64,000 nt of DNA from contig JAYFOA010000025.1 in the NCBI GenBank assembly GCA_034933145.1, positions 1-64,000 on the forward strand. Reading direction: 5' to 3'. Under the pieces are notes generated by a model that saw nothing but the letters and a program-made list of their open reading frames with translations, had not been told where the DNA came from and did not search any database. Numbering within the stretch: the stretch's first letter is position 1; every line of letters begins with the position of its first letter. The translations under genes and the position numbers were made by a program. This document shows, one piece after another, positions 23,309-31,836 of the stretch. Source of the stretch: UBA4644 sp034933145. GTDB lineage: Bacteria; Bacillota; Clostridia; Oscillospirales; Butyricicoccaceae.

Positions 23309-25906
23309 TTACCGCACGGTTATCTGACCGTCATCGGCATCGACGGTCAGCACCGCGCCGGGCGCGGGATTGGTGGAAAGAATGAAACGCGCCAGCGCTG
23401 TCTCCACCGTCCGGTCGATATACCGGCGCAGCGGACGTGCGCCATAACTTGGGTCATAGCCGCCTTCAATAATTAAGGCCTTGGCTTTCGACGTGACCTC
23501 AAGGGTCAGCTGCCGATCCGCCATGCGTTTTTTCAGGTGCGCCAGCATCAGATCTACGATCCGGTCCATGTTTTCACGGGTCAGCGGCTTGTAGAATACG
23601 ATCTCGTCCAGCCGGTTTAAAAACTCCGGCCGGAACTGCTGCCGCAGCAGCGCCATCACCTGGGTTTTTGCATCTTCGCGCAGCTCGCCGCTGCCGTCGA
23701 TGCCGTCCAGGATGATCGGACTGCCCAGATTGGAGGTCAGAATCAGGATGGTATTTTTAAAGTCTACCGTACGGCCCTGGCTGTCGGTGATACGCCCGTC
23801 ATCCAGTACCTGCAGCAGCACGTTAAAGACGTCGGGATGAGCCTTTTCCACCTCGTCAAACAGCACGACGCTGTAAGGGCGGCGGCGAACGGCCTCGGTC
23901 AGCTGGCCGCCTTCTTCATACCCCACATATCCGGGAGGTGCGCCGATCAGGCGGGAGACCGAGAATTTTTCCATATATTCGCTCATGTCGATACGCACCA
24001 TAGCACGCTCGTCATCAAATAATGCTTCGGCCAGCGCTTTGGCAAGCTCAGTCTTGCCGACGCCCGTGGGACCGAGGAACAGGAAGGAGCCGATGGGTTT
24101 TCCCTCGTCGGCGATACCGGCGCGGGAACGCAAAATGGCGTCGGCTACGCTGCGGACAGCTTCATCCTGCCCCACGACGCGATGATGCAGCGTTTCGTCC
24201 AGATGAAGCAGCTTTTCCCGTTCGCTCTCCATCAGCCTCTGTACCGGGATACCCGTCCAGCGGGCGATGATCCGGGCGATCTCCCCCTCGGTGACCCGGT
24301 CGTGGAGCAGGGTGGCGGAGCGCTCGGTTTCTTCGGCCAGCTTTTCCTGCTCGGTCAGCTGCTTACGAAGCTCGGGCAGGCGGCCGTATTTCAGCTCGGC
24401 GGCCTTGTTAAGATCATACTCGTTTTCTGCCTTTTCCAGCTCGGCAGAGACATGCTCGATGTCTTCGCGCAGCTTCTGCACCTTGGAGATGGCCTGCTTT
24501 TCGCTTTCCCAGCGGGCCTTTTTTGCCTTGAAGTCCTCTCGCAGGTCGGCCAGCTCCTTCTGGATCTCCCGCAGATGTTCCTGTGTTAGCTGATCGGTCT
24601 CTTTCTTCAGGGCGGCCTCTTCGATCTCATACTGCATGATGCGGCGGGAGATCTCGTCCAATTCGGTCGGCATGCTGTCGAGCTCGGTGCGGATCAATGC
24701 GCAGGCCTCATCCACCAGGTCGATGGCCTTATCCGGCAGAAACCGGTCGGAAATATACCGATTGCTCAGCGTTGCCGCAGCGATGAGCGCCTGATCCTGG
24801 ATCTTTACGCCATGGAAGACTTCATACCGCTCTTTCAGGCCGCGCAGGATGGAAATTGTGTCTTCCACCGTCGGCTCCGGTACCGTCACCGGCTGGAACC
24901 GTCGCTCCAGCGCCGCGTCCTTCTCAATATATTGACGGTACTCGTTGAGGGTGGTCGCGCCAATGCAGTGGAGCTCACCGCGGGCCAGCATGGGCTTTAA
25001 AAGGTTGCCGGCATCCATTGCGCCGTCGGTCCGGCCCGCACCGACAATATTGTGCAGCTCATCGATAAACAGGATGATCCGGCCGTCGCTGTCCTTGATG
25101 GCGGCGAGGACGGATTTCAGCCGCTCTTCAAACTCTCCGCGGAATTTGGCGCCGGCAATCAATGCGCCCATATCCAAAGAGAAGATCTTCCGGTCTTTGA
25201 GGTTTTCCGGTACGTCGCCCTTGACGATACGCAGCGCCAGCCCTTCCGCGATAGCGGTCTTGCCGACGCCTGGCTCACCGATAAGCACGGGATTGTTTTT
25301 GGTTTTGCGGGACAGGATGCGGATGACGCTGCGGATCTCGCTGTCACGGCCAATCACGGGGTCGAGCTTCTGATTGCGTGCAAGTTCCACCAGATCCTGC
25401 CCGTATTTTTTCAGCACGTCATAGGTACCCTCCGGGTTATCGGAGGTGACGCGGGCGTTGCCGCGGACGGTTTTAAGCGACTCCAGAAAACGTTGTTCGG
25501 TGATGCCATAGGTCTTGAAAATCTGCTTAAGTTCGGCGTCCGGCTGCTTGAGCAGCGCAAGGAACAGATGCTCGACGGAGACATAGTCGTCACGCATCTG
25601 TTCTGCCTGCCGTTCGGCAGCATTAAGGGCGCGGTCCAACTCGCTCGAAATATAGATTTTCCCGCTTTCGCGGCTGCCGCCCTGTACCTTAGGCAGGCGG
25701 CCCACCGCACCGCTGGCGGCAGTGCCGAAGCTGCCGGCATCCACGCCCATGGAGGATACCAGCTGGCCGATCAGTCCATCTTCCTGCTGCAGCAGGGAAA
25801 GCAGCAGGTGACTTTGTTCTACCTGGCTGTTGCCGTTATCGGTTGCCAGGGTCTGGGCACTCTGCAGCGCCTCCAGGCTCTTCTGTGTAAGTTTTTGTGT
25901 ATTCAT
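23309..25906 (-). CDS. clpB: ATP-dependent disaggregase ClpB
   Basis: 865 residues, full length for ClpB/Hsp104. Two N-terminal Clp repeats span 1-150. AAA domain 1 has GEPGVGKT near 205, a coiled-coil middle domain spans about 410-525, and AAA domain 2 has GPTGVGKT near 605. The middle domain distinguishes it from ClpA and ClpC. ClpB extracts polypeptides from aggregates together with DnaK and needs no protease; accordingly no IGF/IGL-type ClpP loop is apparent. It follows the RHH-protein gene by 27 bases. No CIRCE or CtsR operator is visible at the operon promoter. Confidence 0.95.
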   Translation of the reverse strand: MNTQKLTQKSLEALQSAQTLATDNGNSQVEQSHLLLSLLQQEDGLIGQLVSSMGVDAGSFGTAASGAVGRLPKVQGGSRESGKIYISSELDRALNAAERQAEQMRDDYVSVEHLFLALLKQPDAELKQIFKTYGITEQRFLESLKTVRGNARVTSDNPEGTYDVLKKYGQDLVELARNQKLDPVIGRDSEIRSVIRILSRKTKNNPVLIGEPGVGKTAIAEGLALRIVKGDVPENLKDRKIFSLDMGALIAGAKFRGEFEERLKSVLAAIKDSDGRIILFIDELHNIVGAGRTDGAMDAGNLLKPMLARGELHCIGATTLNEYRQYIEKDAALERRFQPVTVPEPTVEDTISILRGLKERYEVFHGVKIQDQALIAAATLSNRYISDRFLPDKAIDLVDEACALIRTELDSMPTELDEISRRIMQYEIEEAALKKETDQLTQEHLREIQKELADLREDFKAKKARWESEKQAISKVQKLREDIEHVSAELEKAENEYDLNKAAELKYGRLPELRKQLTEQEKLAEETERSATLLHDRVTEGEIARIIARWTGIPVQRLMESEREKLLHLDETLHHRVVGQDEAVRSVADAILRSRAGIADEGKPIGSFLFLGPTGVGKTELAKALAEALFDDERAMVRIDMSEYMEKFSVSRLIGAPPGYVGYEEGGQLTEAVRRRPYSVVLFDEVEKAHPDVFNVLLQVLDDGRITDSQGRTVDFKNTILILTSNLGSPIILDGIDGSGELREDAKTQVMALLRQQFRPEFLNRLDEIVFYKPLTRENMDRIVDLMLAHLKKRMADRQLTLEVTSKAKALIIEGGYDPSYGARPLRRYIDRTVETALARFILSTNPAPGAVLTVDADDGQITVR

Positions 25907-25933
25907 GTGATATGCCCTCCTTTCAAAGCGGGC

Positions 25934-26569
25934 TTAGATTGACGGATAATGTTTCAAATAATCCTGATAGATGCGGTCACAGGCGCCGGCTGCCCCTTCC
26001 GGGTCGTCGAGTCGGGCAAAGAATGCCTTCATCGCCGCATCCAGCGCTCGGATATAGCCGGCAATGATCTCGCCCTGCCGCTGCTGAGACACATCGGGCA
26101 GACGTAGAGTACGGGCATAGCGGCCGTCCTGGGCGGCACTTTCCATGCTGCCGATATAGGCGCGTTCCAGCCGATCCCACAGACGGAAGAACTGACCCAG
26201 ACAAAGGATCAGCCCGCTGCTTTGGCTGCGGAGCGATACCCGCAGCTCCCCGCGGGAGCCGCCGCCGTCGCGGAACAGTTCCACGCTGTATCGTACCGTG
26301 GGGTTATATTTATAGCTAAGGGCGCTGCGCAGGCTCATCATGTAGTCGGAAGGCTGCAGCATGGGCTGAAACCCGTCGGCCGCCGTCAACAGGCGTTCTG
26401 CCTGCTCAAAAATTTCCCGCATCCGCATCTCCGGTGTCTGGCAGGATACATATTCAGCCAGTACCTGATCCACAAAAGCGCTGCGGCTGGCACCGGCGGA
26501 ATAGGCCAGCCGATCCACTGCCGCCACAACTTCATCACTCAAAATCAGCGAATAAACACTTTTTTGCAT
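25934..26569 (-). CDS. Ribbon-helix-helix protein co-transcribed with clpB
   Basis: 211 residues. The first 45 match a ribbon-helix-helix DNA-binding domain: a beta strand KSVYSLILSDE, then VVAAVDRLAYSAGASRSAF with the conserved Gly-x-Ser-Arg-Ser turn, and the helix VDQVLAEYV. Residues 60-211 are helical, unrecognised, and contain an ELRVSLRSQSSGL strand pair. RHH proteins bind DNA as dimers of dimers, usually as repressors. An AT-rich dyad overlaps the promoter of its own operon, so autoregulation of clpB is a natural inference. GC-rich codon use matches the neighbours. Confidence 0.75.
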   Translation of the reverse strand: MQKSVYSLILSDEVVAAVDRLAYSAGASRSAFVDQVLAEYVSCQTPEMRMREIFEQAERLLTAADGFQPMLQPSDYMMSLRSALSYKYNPTVRYSVELFRDGGGSRGELRVSLRSQSSGLILCLGQFFRLWDRLERAYIGSMESAAQDGRYARTLRLPDVSQQRQGEIIAGYIRALDAAMKAFFARLDDPEGAAGACDRIYQDYLKHYPSI

Positions 26570-26596
26570 ATGGGCCCCCTTTTTTTGGCTAAAAAC

Positions 26597-26625
26597 ATTG
26601 TAGCGCTGTATATATAATTTGTCAA
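26597..26625 (-). promoter_or_regulatory. Near-consensus sigma-A promoter of the RHH-clpB operon
   Basis: On the minus strand, TTGACA (26620-26625) and TACAAT (26597-26602) are separated by 17 bases. This is one of the best promoters in the window, yet it drives a stress gene, so repression would be expected. Confidence 0.75.
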
Positions 26626-26637
26626 TAAAATTATATA
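26611..26637. promoter_or_regulatory. Dyad operator candidate over the RHH-clpB promoter
   Basis: TATATAATTT (26611-26620) and its perfect reverse complement AAATTATATA (26628-26637) are spaced by seven bases. The dyad covers the promoter spacer and the -35 box, a position that would block RNA polymerase. It also lies upstream of the divergent promoter at 26652. Confidence 0.55.
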
Positions 26638-26651
26638 ATGTTAACTACGAG

Positions 26652-26680
26652 TTTACAAACGCTTTGCCACATGCTATACT
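26652..26680 (+). promoter_or_regulatory. Promoter of the DUF1177-GNAT operon
   Basis: TTTACA (26652-26657), a 17-base spacer and TATACT (26675-26680), 31 bases before the ATG at 26712. Confidence 0.65.
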
Positions 26681-26711
26681 GGGGCTATTCTTACCAACAG
26701 GAGGCATTTCC

Positions 26712-27638
26712 ATGCTGATGAAACAACTGACGGAGCTGTTCGAACTGCTTGACCAGCCCGCCGCCGGCGGTGCGGCGGTATGCGAATATATTCAGAGCCT
26801 TGGCCCGGCGCAGGTGTCCAGCCGCCGGATTCTGGGGGCAAGGGGCGGCACCGACGCCGTCCGTATCCTCATCGCCGGTGAAAACGGAAAAGCTGCGGGC
26901 GGCAGTGCACCCACACTGGGCATTGTCGGCCGCCTGGGCGGTTTGGGCGCGCGCCCGGAGCGCATCGGCTTTGTCTCCGACGGTGAAGGCGCGCTGGCGG
27001 CCCTGACCGCCGCCGCAAAGCTGGCGGATATGTCCGCAAAGGGCGACCGGCTGCCGGGCGATGTGATCGTCTGTACCCATATCTGCCCCGATGCACCCAC
27101 CAGTCCGCATGAGCCGGTACCCTTCATGGGTTCGCCGGTGAATATGGGGGATCTCAATGCGTATGAGGTCGATCCCGCCATGGACGCCATCCTGTCCATC
27201 GATACCACCCGGGGAAACCGTCTGGTCAATGTATCCGGTGTGGCGATCACGCCCACTGTGCGGCAGGGCTGGATTCTTAGGGTGCCGGAGGATTTGCTCA
27301 CTTTGCTGGAATATGTCTCCGGCACACCGGCGCTGACGATCCCTATTACCATGCAGGATATTACCCCCTACGGTAATGGGGTGTTCCACATGAACAGCAT
27401 CCTGCAGCCTTGTACAGCGACGAAAGCGCCGGTAGTGGGCGTTGCCATCACATCCGGCGCCGCGGTACCCGGCTGCGGCACCGGTGCCACCGGCGGGCGG
27501 GAGGCCGAGGTTGCGGCCCGTTTTGCCGTGGAGGCGGCCAAGGCCTTTGGCGCGGGGAAATGTGCCTTTTATGATCCCGAAGAGGCTGACTTGCTGCTGC
27601 GCCATTACGGCAGCATGGCACATCTGCAGGAAAAATGA
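26712..27638 (+). CDS. DUF1177 family protein
   Basis: 308 residues from the ATG at 26712, with AGGAGG seven bases upstream; a longer open frame upstream overlaps the promoter. It matches DUF1177 by VIVCTHICPDAPTSPHEPVP, PFMGSPVNM, ILSIDTTRGNRLVN and the glycine-rich GAAVPGCGTGATGGREAE. The family is often found near peptide or amino acid metabolism genes and may bind metal through His and Asp, but no activity is established. It overlaps the following acetyltransferase by four bases, so the two are translationally coupled. Confidence 0.8.
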   Translation: MLMKQLTELFELLDQPAAGGAAVCEYIQSLGPAQVSSRRILGARGGTDAVRILIAGENGKAAGGSAPTLGIVGRLGGLGARPERIGFVSDGEGALAALTAAAKLADMSAKGDRLPGDVIVCTHICPDAPTSPHEPVPFMGSPVNMGDLNAYEVDPAMDAILSIDTTRGNRLVNVSGVAITPTVRQGWILRVPEDLLTLLEYVSGTPALTIPITMQDITPYGNGVFHMNSILQPCTATKAPVVGVAITSGAAVPGCGTGATGGREAEVAARFAVEAAKAFGAGKCAFYDPEEADLLLRHYGSMAHLQEK

Positions 27639-28435
27639 GTTTTTATTTCCGGGCCGGCGTGTCGCTGCCGGATGATGCGCCGGACGTAATGCGGACAGCG
27701 GCAGAGGATTTTCCTCAGAACACACTGGCGGCGGAGGAAGACGGTGTGGCCGTGGGCTGGGCCTGCCATAACGGTATGCCGGGGGACTTTCGGGCTTCGG
27801 TCTTTGTCTATGTGCCGCCGGAACGGCGGCGCTGCGGGATCGGCACGGCGCTGCTGAAAGAGAGCTTTGTCCGCATGGCGGCAAAGCGGATTGAGACCGC
27901 AATGACGCATTTTGCGGAGGAGGACGGCCTTTCCTCATTTGCACGGCAGGGCGGAATGCACTTTGCCTTCCGCCTGCTCCATATGACTTATTCTGGCGGT
28001 CCGCTGCCGGAAACCGCGGTGTTTGCACCGTATACCGATACGGATTATCCGGACTATCAGGCGCTGCAATCCCAGGCTTTTTACGACCTGCGGCGCAGTC
28101 TGGATCTGCCGCCCTATTACATGCCGGCGCGGGCTGCGGTGCGCGCAGGCATGGCGAAAACCCCGCAGGCATTCTTTGTCCTGCGGGACGGCGGACAGCT
28201 GATTGCCGGAGGCAGTTTTGCAAACGGAGAGATTGACGACGTGGCCGTTCTGGACAACTACCATGGCCGCGGGCTGGGTAAAGCGGTGGTCGCGCATGCC
28301 GTCAACGTGCTGCTTTCCCGGGGAATCGTGCCCTCTCTTGACTGTGTAGAGGGAAACCCGGCACGAAAGCTTTATCTCGGCATGGGATTTTGCACCGAAA
28401 ACGCACAGGTTTATTACCGGTATTCCCTGAAGTAA
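27635..28435 (+). CDS. Two-domain GNAT acetyltransferase
   Basis: 266 residues with two GNAT-like halves. The first has FVYVPPERRRCGIGTALLKE and the second has DVAVLDNYHGRGLGKAVVAH, each with the acetyl-CoA-binding R/Q-x-x-G-x-G/A loop; NPARKLYLGMGF is the C-terminal beta-bulge. The acceptor is unknown. The start overlaps the DUF1177 stop as ATGA. A second two-domain GNAT of similar architecture follows. Confidence 0.8.
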   Translation: MSFYFRAGVSLPDDAPDVMRTAAEDFPQNTLAAEEDGVAVGWACHNGMPGDFRASVFVYVPPERRRCGIGTALLKESFVRMAAKRIETAMTHFAEEDGLSSFARQGGMHFAFRLLHMTYSGGPLPETAVFAPYTDTDYPDYQALQSQAFYDLRRSLDLPPYYMPARAAVRAGMAKTPQAFFVLRDGGQLIAGGSFANGEIDDVAVLDNYHGRGLGKAVVAHAVNVLLSRGIVPSLDCVEGNPARKLYLGMGFCTENAQVYYRYSLK

Positions 28436-28506
28436 CCGAAATACAGCCGGAAATCCGAGGGCCCATATTTCTACACATCAATCATGTCGGAAAGGAGCAT
28501 ACGCGA

Positions 28507-29358
28507 ATGGACTTTTCCCTTCTGCGATATGAACCCTTGAAAGAAACGGATCGCGCCGCCGCCTGCGGGCTGCTGCGCAGCGACCCGGAGGGCGGCGAAC
28601 ATCTTTTGCACATGCTTTCAGAAGAGCCGGATACCCTGATGACTGCCGTTTGGAAGGAACGCCTTGTGGCACTGGCCTGCGTAGGGGCCCAGGGACCTGC
28701 TTCATTTCTGATGCTGTTTGTTGCCCCGGAACTTCGTGGACAGGGGATCGGTTCTGCGGTGGCGGCGTATGCGGAAGATGTACTTCGGGCCGGCGGGACG
28801 CAAAAAATATGGGGCGCTTTCCGTGCGGACAATGCTGCGGCGCGTGCATTTTCACGCCATCTTGGCTATGAAAACTATTTTTCCACCGCCTGTATGCGGC
28901 GGACAGGCCCGCCGTTCCCGGCAGAACAGGTTCCGGTTCGGCCGTATGCCGACGCAGATTATCCGGTCTGCCAGCCGATGTATGCCCGGGCATTTCACGA
29001 AATGCGTCTTCATACCGGATGCTTCCCGGATTCCGTGATCGCACCGCCGACCGAGGCGGGGCGACGTGACTGGCAGACGCATGAGCAGGACCGCTTTATA
29101 TACGAAGATGGCGGTGGGATCGCCGCATACAGCCATATCTGTGGAGATGAGCTGAGCAGCGTCGCCGTGTGCGTCGAGCGCCAGGGGCATGGGATCGGCG
29201 GAAAGTTTATCGCGTATCTGTGCAATGAAATTTACCGCCGCGGTTATGCGGCGGTTCGCCTTTCGTGCGTTGTAGGAAATCCCGCCCGGCACTTATATGA
29301 TCGGCTTGGGTTTCAGGAGACACATGTGGAGGACTTTCCCCGCAAGACGCTAAAATAA
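28507..29358 (+). CDS. Two-domain GNAT acetyltransferase, second copy
   Basis: 283 residues from the ATG at 28507, with AAAGGAG upstream. The first half has LFVAPELRGQGIGSAVAAYAE and the second has SVAVCVERQGHGIGGKFIAY, both with GNAT acetyl-CoA loops, and it ends with GNPARHLYDRLGF. It resembles the preceding GNAT in architecture and may be an old duplication. Operon position with DUF1177 suggests a shared pathway, but the substrate cannot be inferred. Confidence 0.8.
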   Translation: MDFSLLRYEPLKETDRAAACGLLRSDPEGGEHLLHMLSEEPDTLMTAVWKERLVALACVGAQGPASFLMLFVAPELRGQGIGSAVAAYAEDVLRAGGTQKIWGAFRADNAAARAFSRHLGYENYFSTACMRRTGPPFPAEQVPVRPYADADYPVCQPMYARAFHEMRLHTGCFPDSVIAPPTEAGRRDWQTHEQDRFIYEDGGGIAAYSHICGDELSSVAVCVERQGHGIGGKFIAYLCNEIYRRGYAAVRLSCVVGNPARHLYDRLGFQETHVEDFPRKTLK

Positions 29359-29384
29359 AGGGAAGCTCCACAAAACAGAATAAG

Positions 29385-29410
29385 AAACGGCGGCCGATTG
29401 GCCGCCGTTT
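29385..29410. terminator. Bidirectional terminator
   Basis: AAACGGCGGCC and GGCCGCCGTTT form an 11-bp stem with a four-base loop between convergent genes. Confidence 0.75.
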
Positions 29411-29454
29411 CGATGAGTATGTATTTCTCGTATGCCCGACGCTGGCTAAGGGCG

Positions 29455-30483
29455 TTATTCCATAATGGTAACGCCGTCCAGCAGTTCCTTTTCAAATTCC
29501 ACCCGATGATGTTTGGTATAGATACCGGGTATGCCGCCGGTGTGGAGGAAGATCATTTTGGAGCCCTTGCGGATCTTGCCTTCCTTCACCATATCGCAGA
29601 TACCAGCAAAGGCCTTGCCGGTATAGCACGGATCGAAAATGATGGCTTCAGCCCGCGCCATTTGATAAATGGCCTCGCGAACCTCTTTGCAGGGGTTGTT
29701 ATAGCCGCCGCGCGTATAATCCTTTTCGATGTGGAAGTCCTCACGCCGGGCGTCAAACGAAAGACCGTAAGTCGCCTTGACCTGGGCAAAATATTCCATG
29801 ATGCGCTGCTCCTTGGCGTCGAGGAAAGGAGAAATTGCGACACCAACCAGCCCCAGCGGCGAGCCTTCGTTCCGGAGGCCGCAGTAAAGCCCCATATAGG
29901 TGCCGAGGCTGCCGACGGCACAATACAGCGTCGCGTCGTCAAGGCCGTGTGTATGGGCCTGCTCCGTTATTTCCATGGCACATTCATAATAGCCGAGGAT
30001 TCCTTCCGTATTGCTTCCTCCGATGGGGATCTGATAGACCTTTTCCCCCTGCGCTTCATAGCGGGCACGGACGGAGGCTGCCACCTCAGAAAACTGAACA
30101 TCTTCAGGACGCCCGTCCGGCTTTTTCAAAATGACCTCCGCACCCATCAGCCGATCCAACAGGAGATTGGCAGATAGTTCGCCCGGATATTCGTCCACGC
30201 AGACGATGGCACATTTCATCCCGTATTTTGCAGCGACGGCCGCAGTCAGCCGGCCGTGGTTGGTCTGTGCTCCGCCTAGGGTCAACAGCATGGTCGCGCC
30301 CTGCTTTTTCGCATCGGCCAGCAGATATTCGAGCTTGCGCAGCTTATTGCCGCCCACGCCAAGATTCGTCAGGTCGTCGCGCTTGATCCAAAATTCCACG
30401 CCCAGCTCCCTGGAGATCGTCGGAAGATACTCCAGCGGGGTCGGCGTATTCAAAAAGGAAATTTTTTCGTGTCCCAACAGCAT
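29455..30483 (-). CDS. PLP-dependent D-cysteine desulfhydrase / ACC deaminase family enzyme
   Basis: 342 residues from the ATG at 30483, with GGAGG upstream; the longer frame has no ribosome binding site. The fold-type II PLP motif is visible as KRDDLTNLGVGGNKLRKLEYLL, with the Schiff-base lysine in GGNK, and the phosphate-binding loop as AVGSLGTYMGL. The family includes D-cysteine desulfhydrase and 1-aminocyclopropane-1-carboxylate deaminase. In gut-type anaerobes the D-cysteine reaction, giving pyruvate, ammonia and sulfide, is the more common assignment. Specificity needs assay. It stands alone. Confidence 0.8.
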   Translation of the reverse strand: MLLGHEKISFLNTPTPLEYLPTISRELGVEFWIKRDDLTNLGVGGNKLRKLEYLLADAKKQGATMLLTLGGAQTNHGRLTAAVAAKYGMKCAIVCVDEYPGELSANLLLDRLMGAEVILKKPDGRPEDVQFSEVAASVRARYEAQGEKVYQIPIGGSNTEGILGYYECAMEITEQAHTHGLDDATLYCAVGSLGTYMGLYCGLRNEGSPLGLVGVAISPFLDAKEQRIMEYFAQVKATYGLSFDARREDFHIEKDYTRGGYNNPCKEVREAIYQMARAEAIIFDPCYTGKAFAGICDMVKEGKIRKGSKMIFLHTGGIPGIYTKHHRVEFEKELLDGVTIME

Positions 30484-30813
30484 AGGTTCGCCTCCGTCTG
30501 AATTGTTGGGAATATTATACACCTGCCGACAGCAAATGAAAACCCCGTTTTCCAGAAGAATGTTCCGGCATAAGGTTTGCACCGGCTGTGGCTGAGACTG
30601 GAAAAAACAACGGTATATCCTTTTGATTTTTTCGGATTCAGAGTGGGATTTGATCTTTTAAATACTGGTTTTTCATTCGATAATTTAAATATTGTTTTCT
30701 TTATAATTTTTCTCAAACATGATAAACTGGAGATCAGAATAATAGTCAATTTTGCATTGCGCTATGGAAAGTTTATATGCCCCACGGCAGTAGAAAGAAA
30801 GGAAAGGGATCCG
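30484..30813. other. Divergent intergenic region, AT-rich, no gene found
   Basis: The left part upstream of the desulfhydrase is GC-balanced. From about 30610 to 30790 the sequence is AT-rich with a TATAAT-like box at 30702-30707 but no convincing -35. No small ORF has a good ribosome binding site except the acetyltransferase at 30814. Confidence 0.4.
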
Positions 30814-31215
30814 ATGATCGAGTACCGTGATATGCACACGATTTCCGCCGAGCAGCTGGAAGCGCTGTTTCTATCGGTGGACTGGGCTTCCGGCCGGTAT
30901 CCGGAAAAACTGGCGGCCGCGATGGAAAATTTTGAAACGGTTTACACCGCCTGGGACGGCGAAACGCTGGTCGGCCTCATCTGTGCGCTGGACGACGGTG
31001 TGATGACCGCCTATATCCATTTTCTGTTGGTGCGGCCTGAATATCAGGGCCAGGGGATTGGAAATCGGCTTTTGGAAATGACGAAAGAGACCTATCGGGA
31101 CTATCTGCGTATCGTTTTGGTGGGCGTCAACGAAAAGATTCCGTTTTATGAACACAGCGGCTTCGCCGTATCAAAGGACAGCGTACCTCTGTTTCTGACC
31201 AGCCTGTGGAACTGA
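30814..31215 (+). CDS. Small GNAT acetyltransferase
   Basis: 133 residues from the ATG at 30814, preceded by GGAAAGGGA. A single GNAT domain with FLLVRPEYQGQGIGNRLLEM as the acetyl-CoA loop and KIPFYEHSGFAV near the C-terminus. Small GNATs of this type acetylate amines, antibiotics or protein N-termini. Substrate unknown. Confidence 0.82.
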   Translation: MIEYRDMHTISAEQLEALFLSVDWASGRYPEKLAAAMENFETVYTAWDGETLVGLICALDDGVMTAYIHFLLVRPEYQGQGIGNRLLEMTKETYRDYLRIVLVGVNEKIPFYEHSGFAVSKDSVPLFLTSLWN

Positions 31216-31329
31216 ACGGGCCGGAACGGGAGGCGGACTTCGGAAGATCGTGCATCCGGCGCCGCACCCGGCATACTTCGTGTACAATTTACATCAATGC
31301 CGTGATCCGGCACAAAAAGGAGAACCGCT

Positions 31330-31695
31330 ATGCTGACTTTTAATCATGTCAATTTCAACGTTCGCGATCTTTCACAGAGCATCGAATTCTATAAAAATGC
31401 CCTTGGCCTCTCTGTACTGAAAGAAAAAGAAGCCGGGGACGGCAGTTTTAAAATCGTCTTTCTGGGCGACGGCACCGCGGGTTTCCGTCTGGAGCTGACC
31501 TGGCTGCGCGATCATCCCCAGGCGTACGACCTGGGAGAGGAAGAGTATCATTTGGCCTTCACCGCCGATGATTTTGAGGCAGAACATGCAAAGCATGCCG
31601 CTATGGGCTGCATCTGCTATGAAAACCCGCAGATGGGGATCTATTTTATCAACGATCCTGATGGCTATTGGCTGGAGATCGTACCCCGGCGGTAG
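31330..31695 (+). CDS. VOC-family protein (glyoxalase I-like)
   Basis: 121 residues with two beta-alpha-beta-beta-beta units. The sequence opens with FNHVNFNVRDLSQSIEFYKN, has EYHLAFTADDFEAEHA at the second metal-ligand strand, and ends with IYFINDPDGYWLEIVPRR. His8, His/Glu in the second half and the final Glu fit the metal site of lactoylglutathione lyase-like enzymes. Clostridia generally lack glutathione, so another thiol or substrate is likely. AAAGGAG precedes the ATG. Confidence 0.82.
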   Translation: MLTFNHVNFNVRDLSQSIEFYKNALGLSVLKEKEAGDGSFKIVFLGDGTAGFRLELTWLRDHPQAYDLGEEEYHLAFTADDFEAEHAKHAAMGCICYENPQMGIYFINDPDGYWLEIVPRR

Positions 31696-31726
31696 ACGCG
31701 ACTCGCCTGACGCCATTTCCGGGGGT

Positions 31727-31760
31727 AAAAAAAGAGCCGCATTTTTAAAGCGGCTCTTTT
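31727..31760. terminator. Bidirectional terminator
   Basis: AAAAGAGCCGC pairs with GCGGCTCTTTT around a 9-base loop between the convergent VOC and DUF1003 genes. Confidence 0.8.
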
Positions 31761-31836
31761 GATTATTCTGCGGCGGGGACCCGCCAGGACTTTCCGCCAG
31801 GAAGGAGAAAGTGTATGCGGATACCCCTGCCAGAGA

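Noticed and set aside
25052..25942. 296-codon plus-strand frame opposite clpB
   Set aside because: ClpB is certain, and the antisense product is a compositional shadow.
26570..26650. CtsR or CIRCE operator at the clpB promoter
   Set aside because: Neither the GGTCAAA heptad repeat nor TTAGCACTC-N9-GAGTGCTAA is present.
26691..28223. 510-codon minus-strand open frame opposite the DUF1177 and GNAT genes
   Set aside because: It has no ribosome binding site, is rich in Arg/Pro/Ala/His as a GC-rich antisense frame is, and covers well-supported genes on the other strand.
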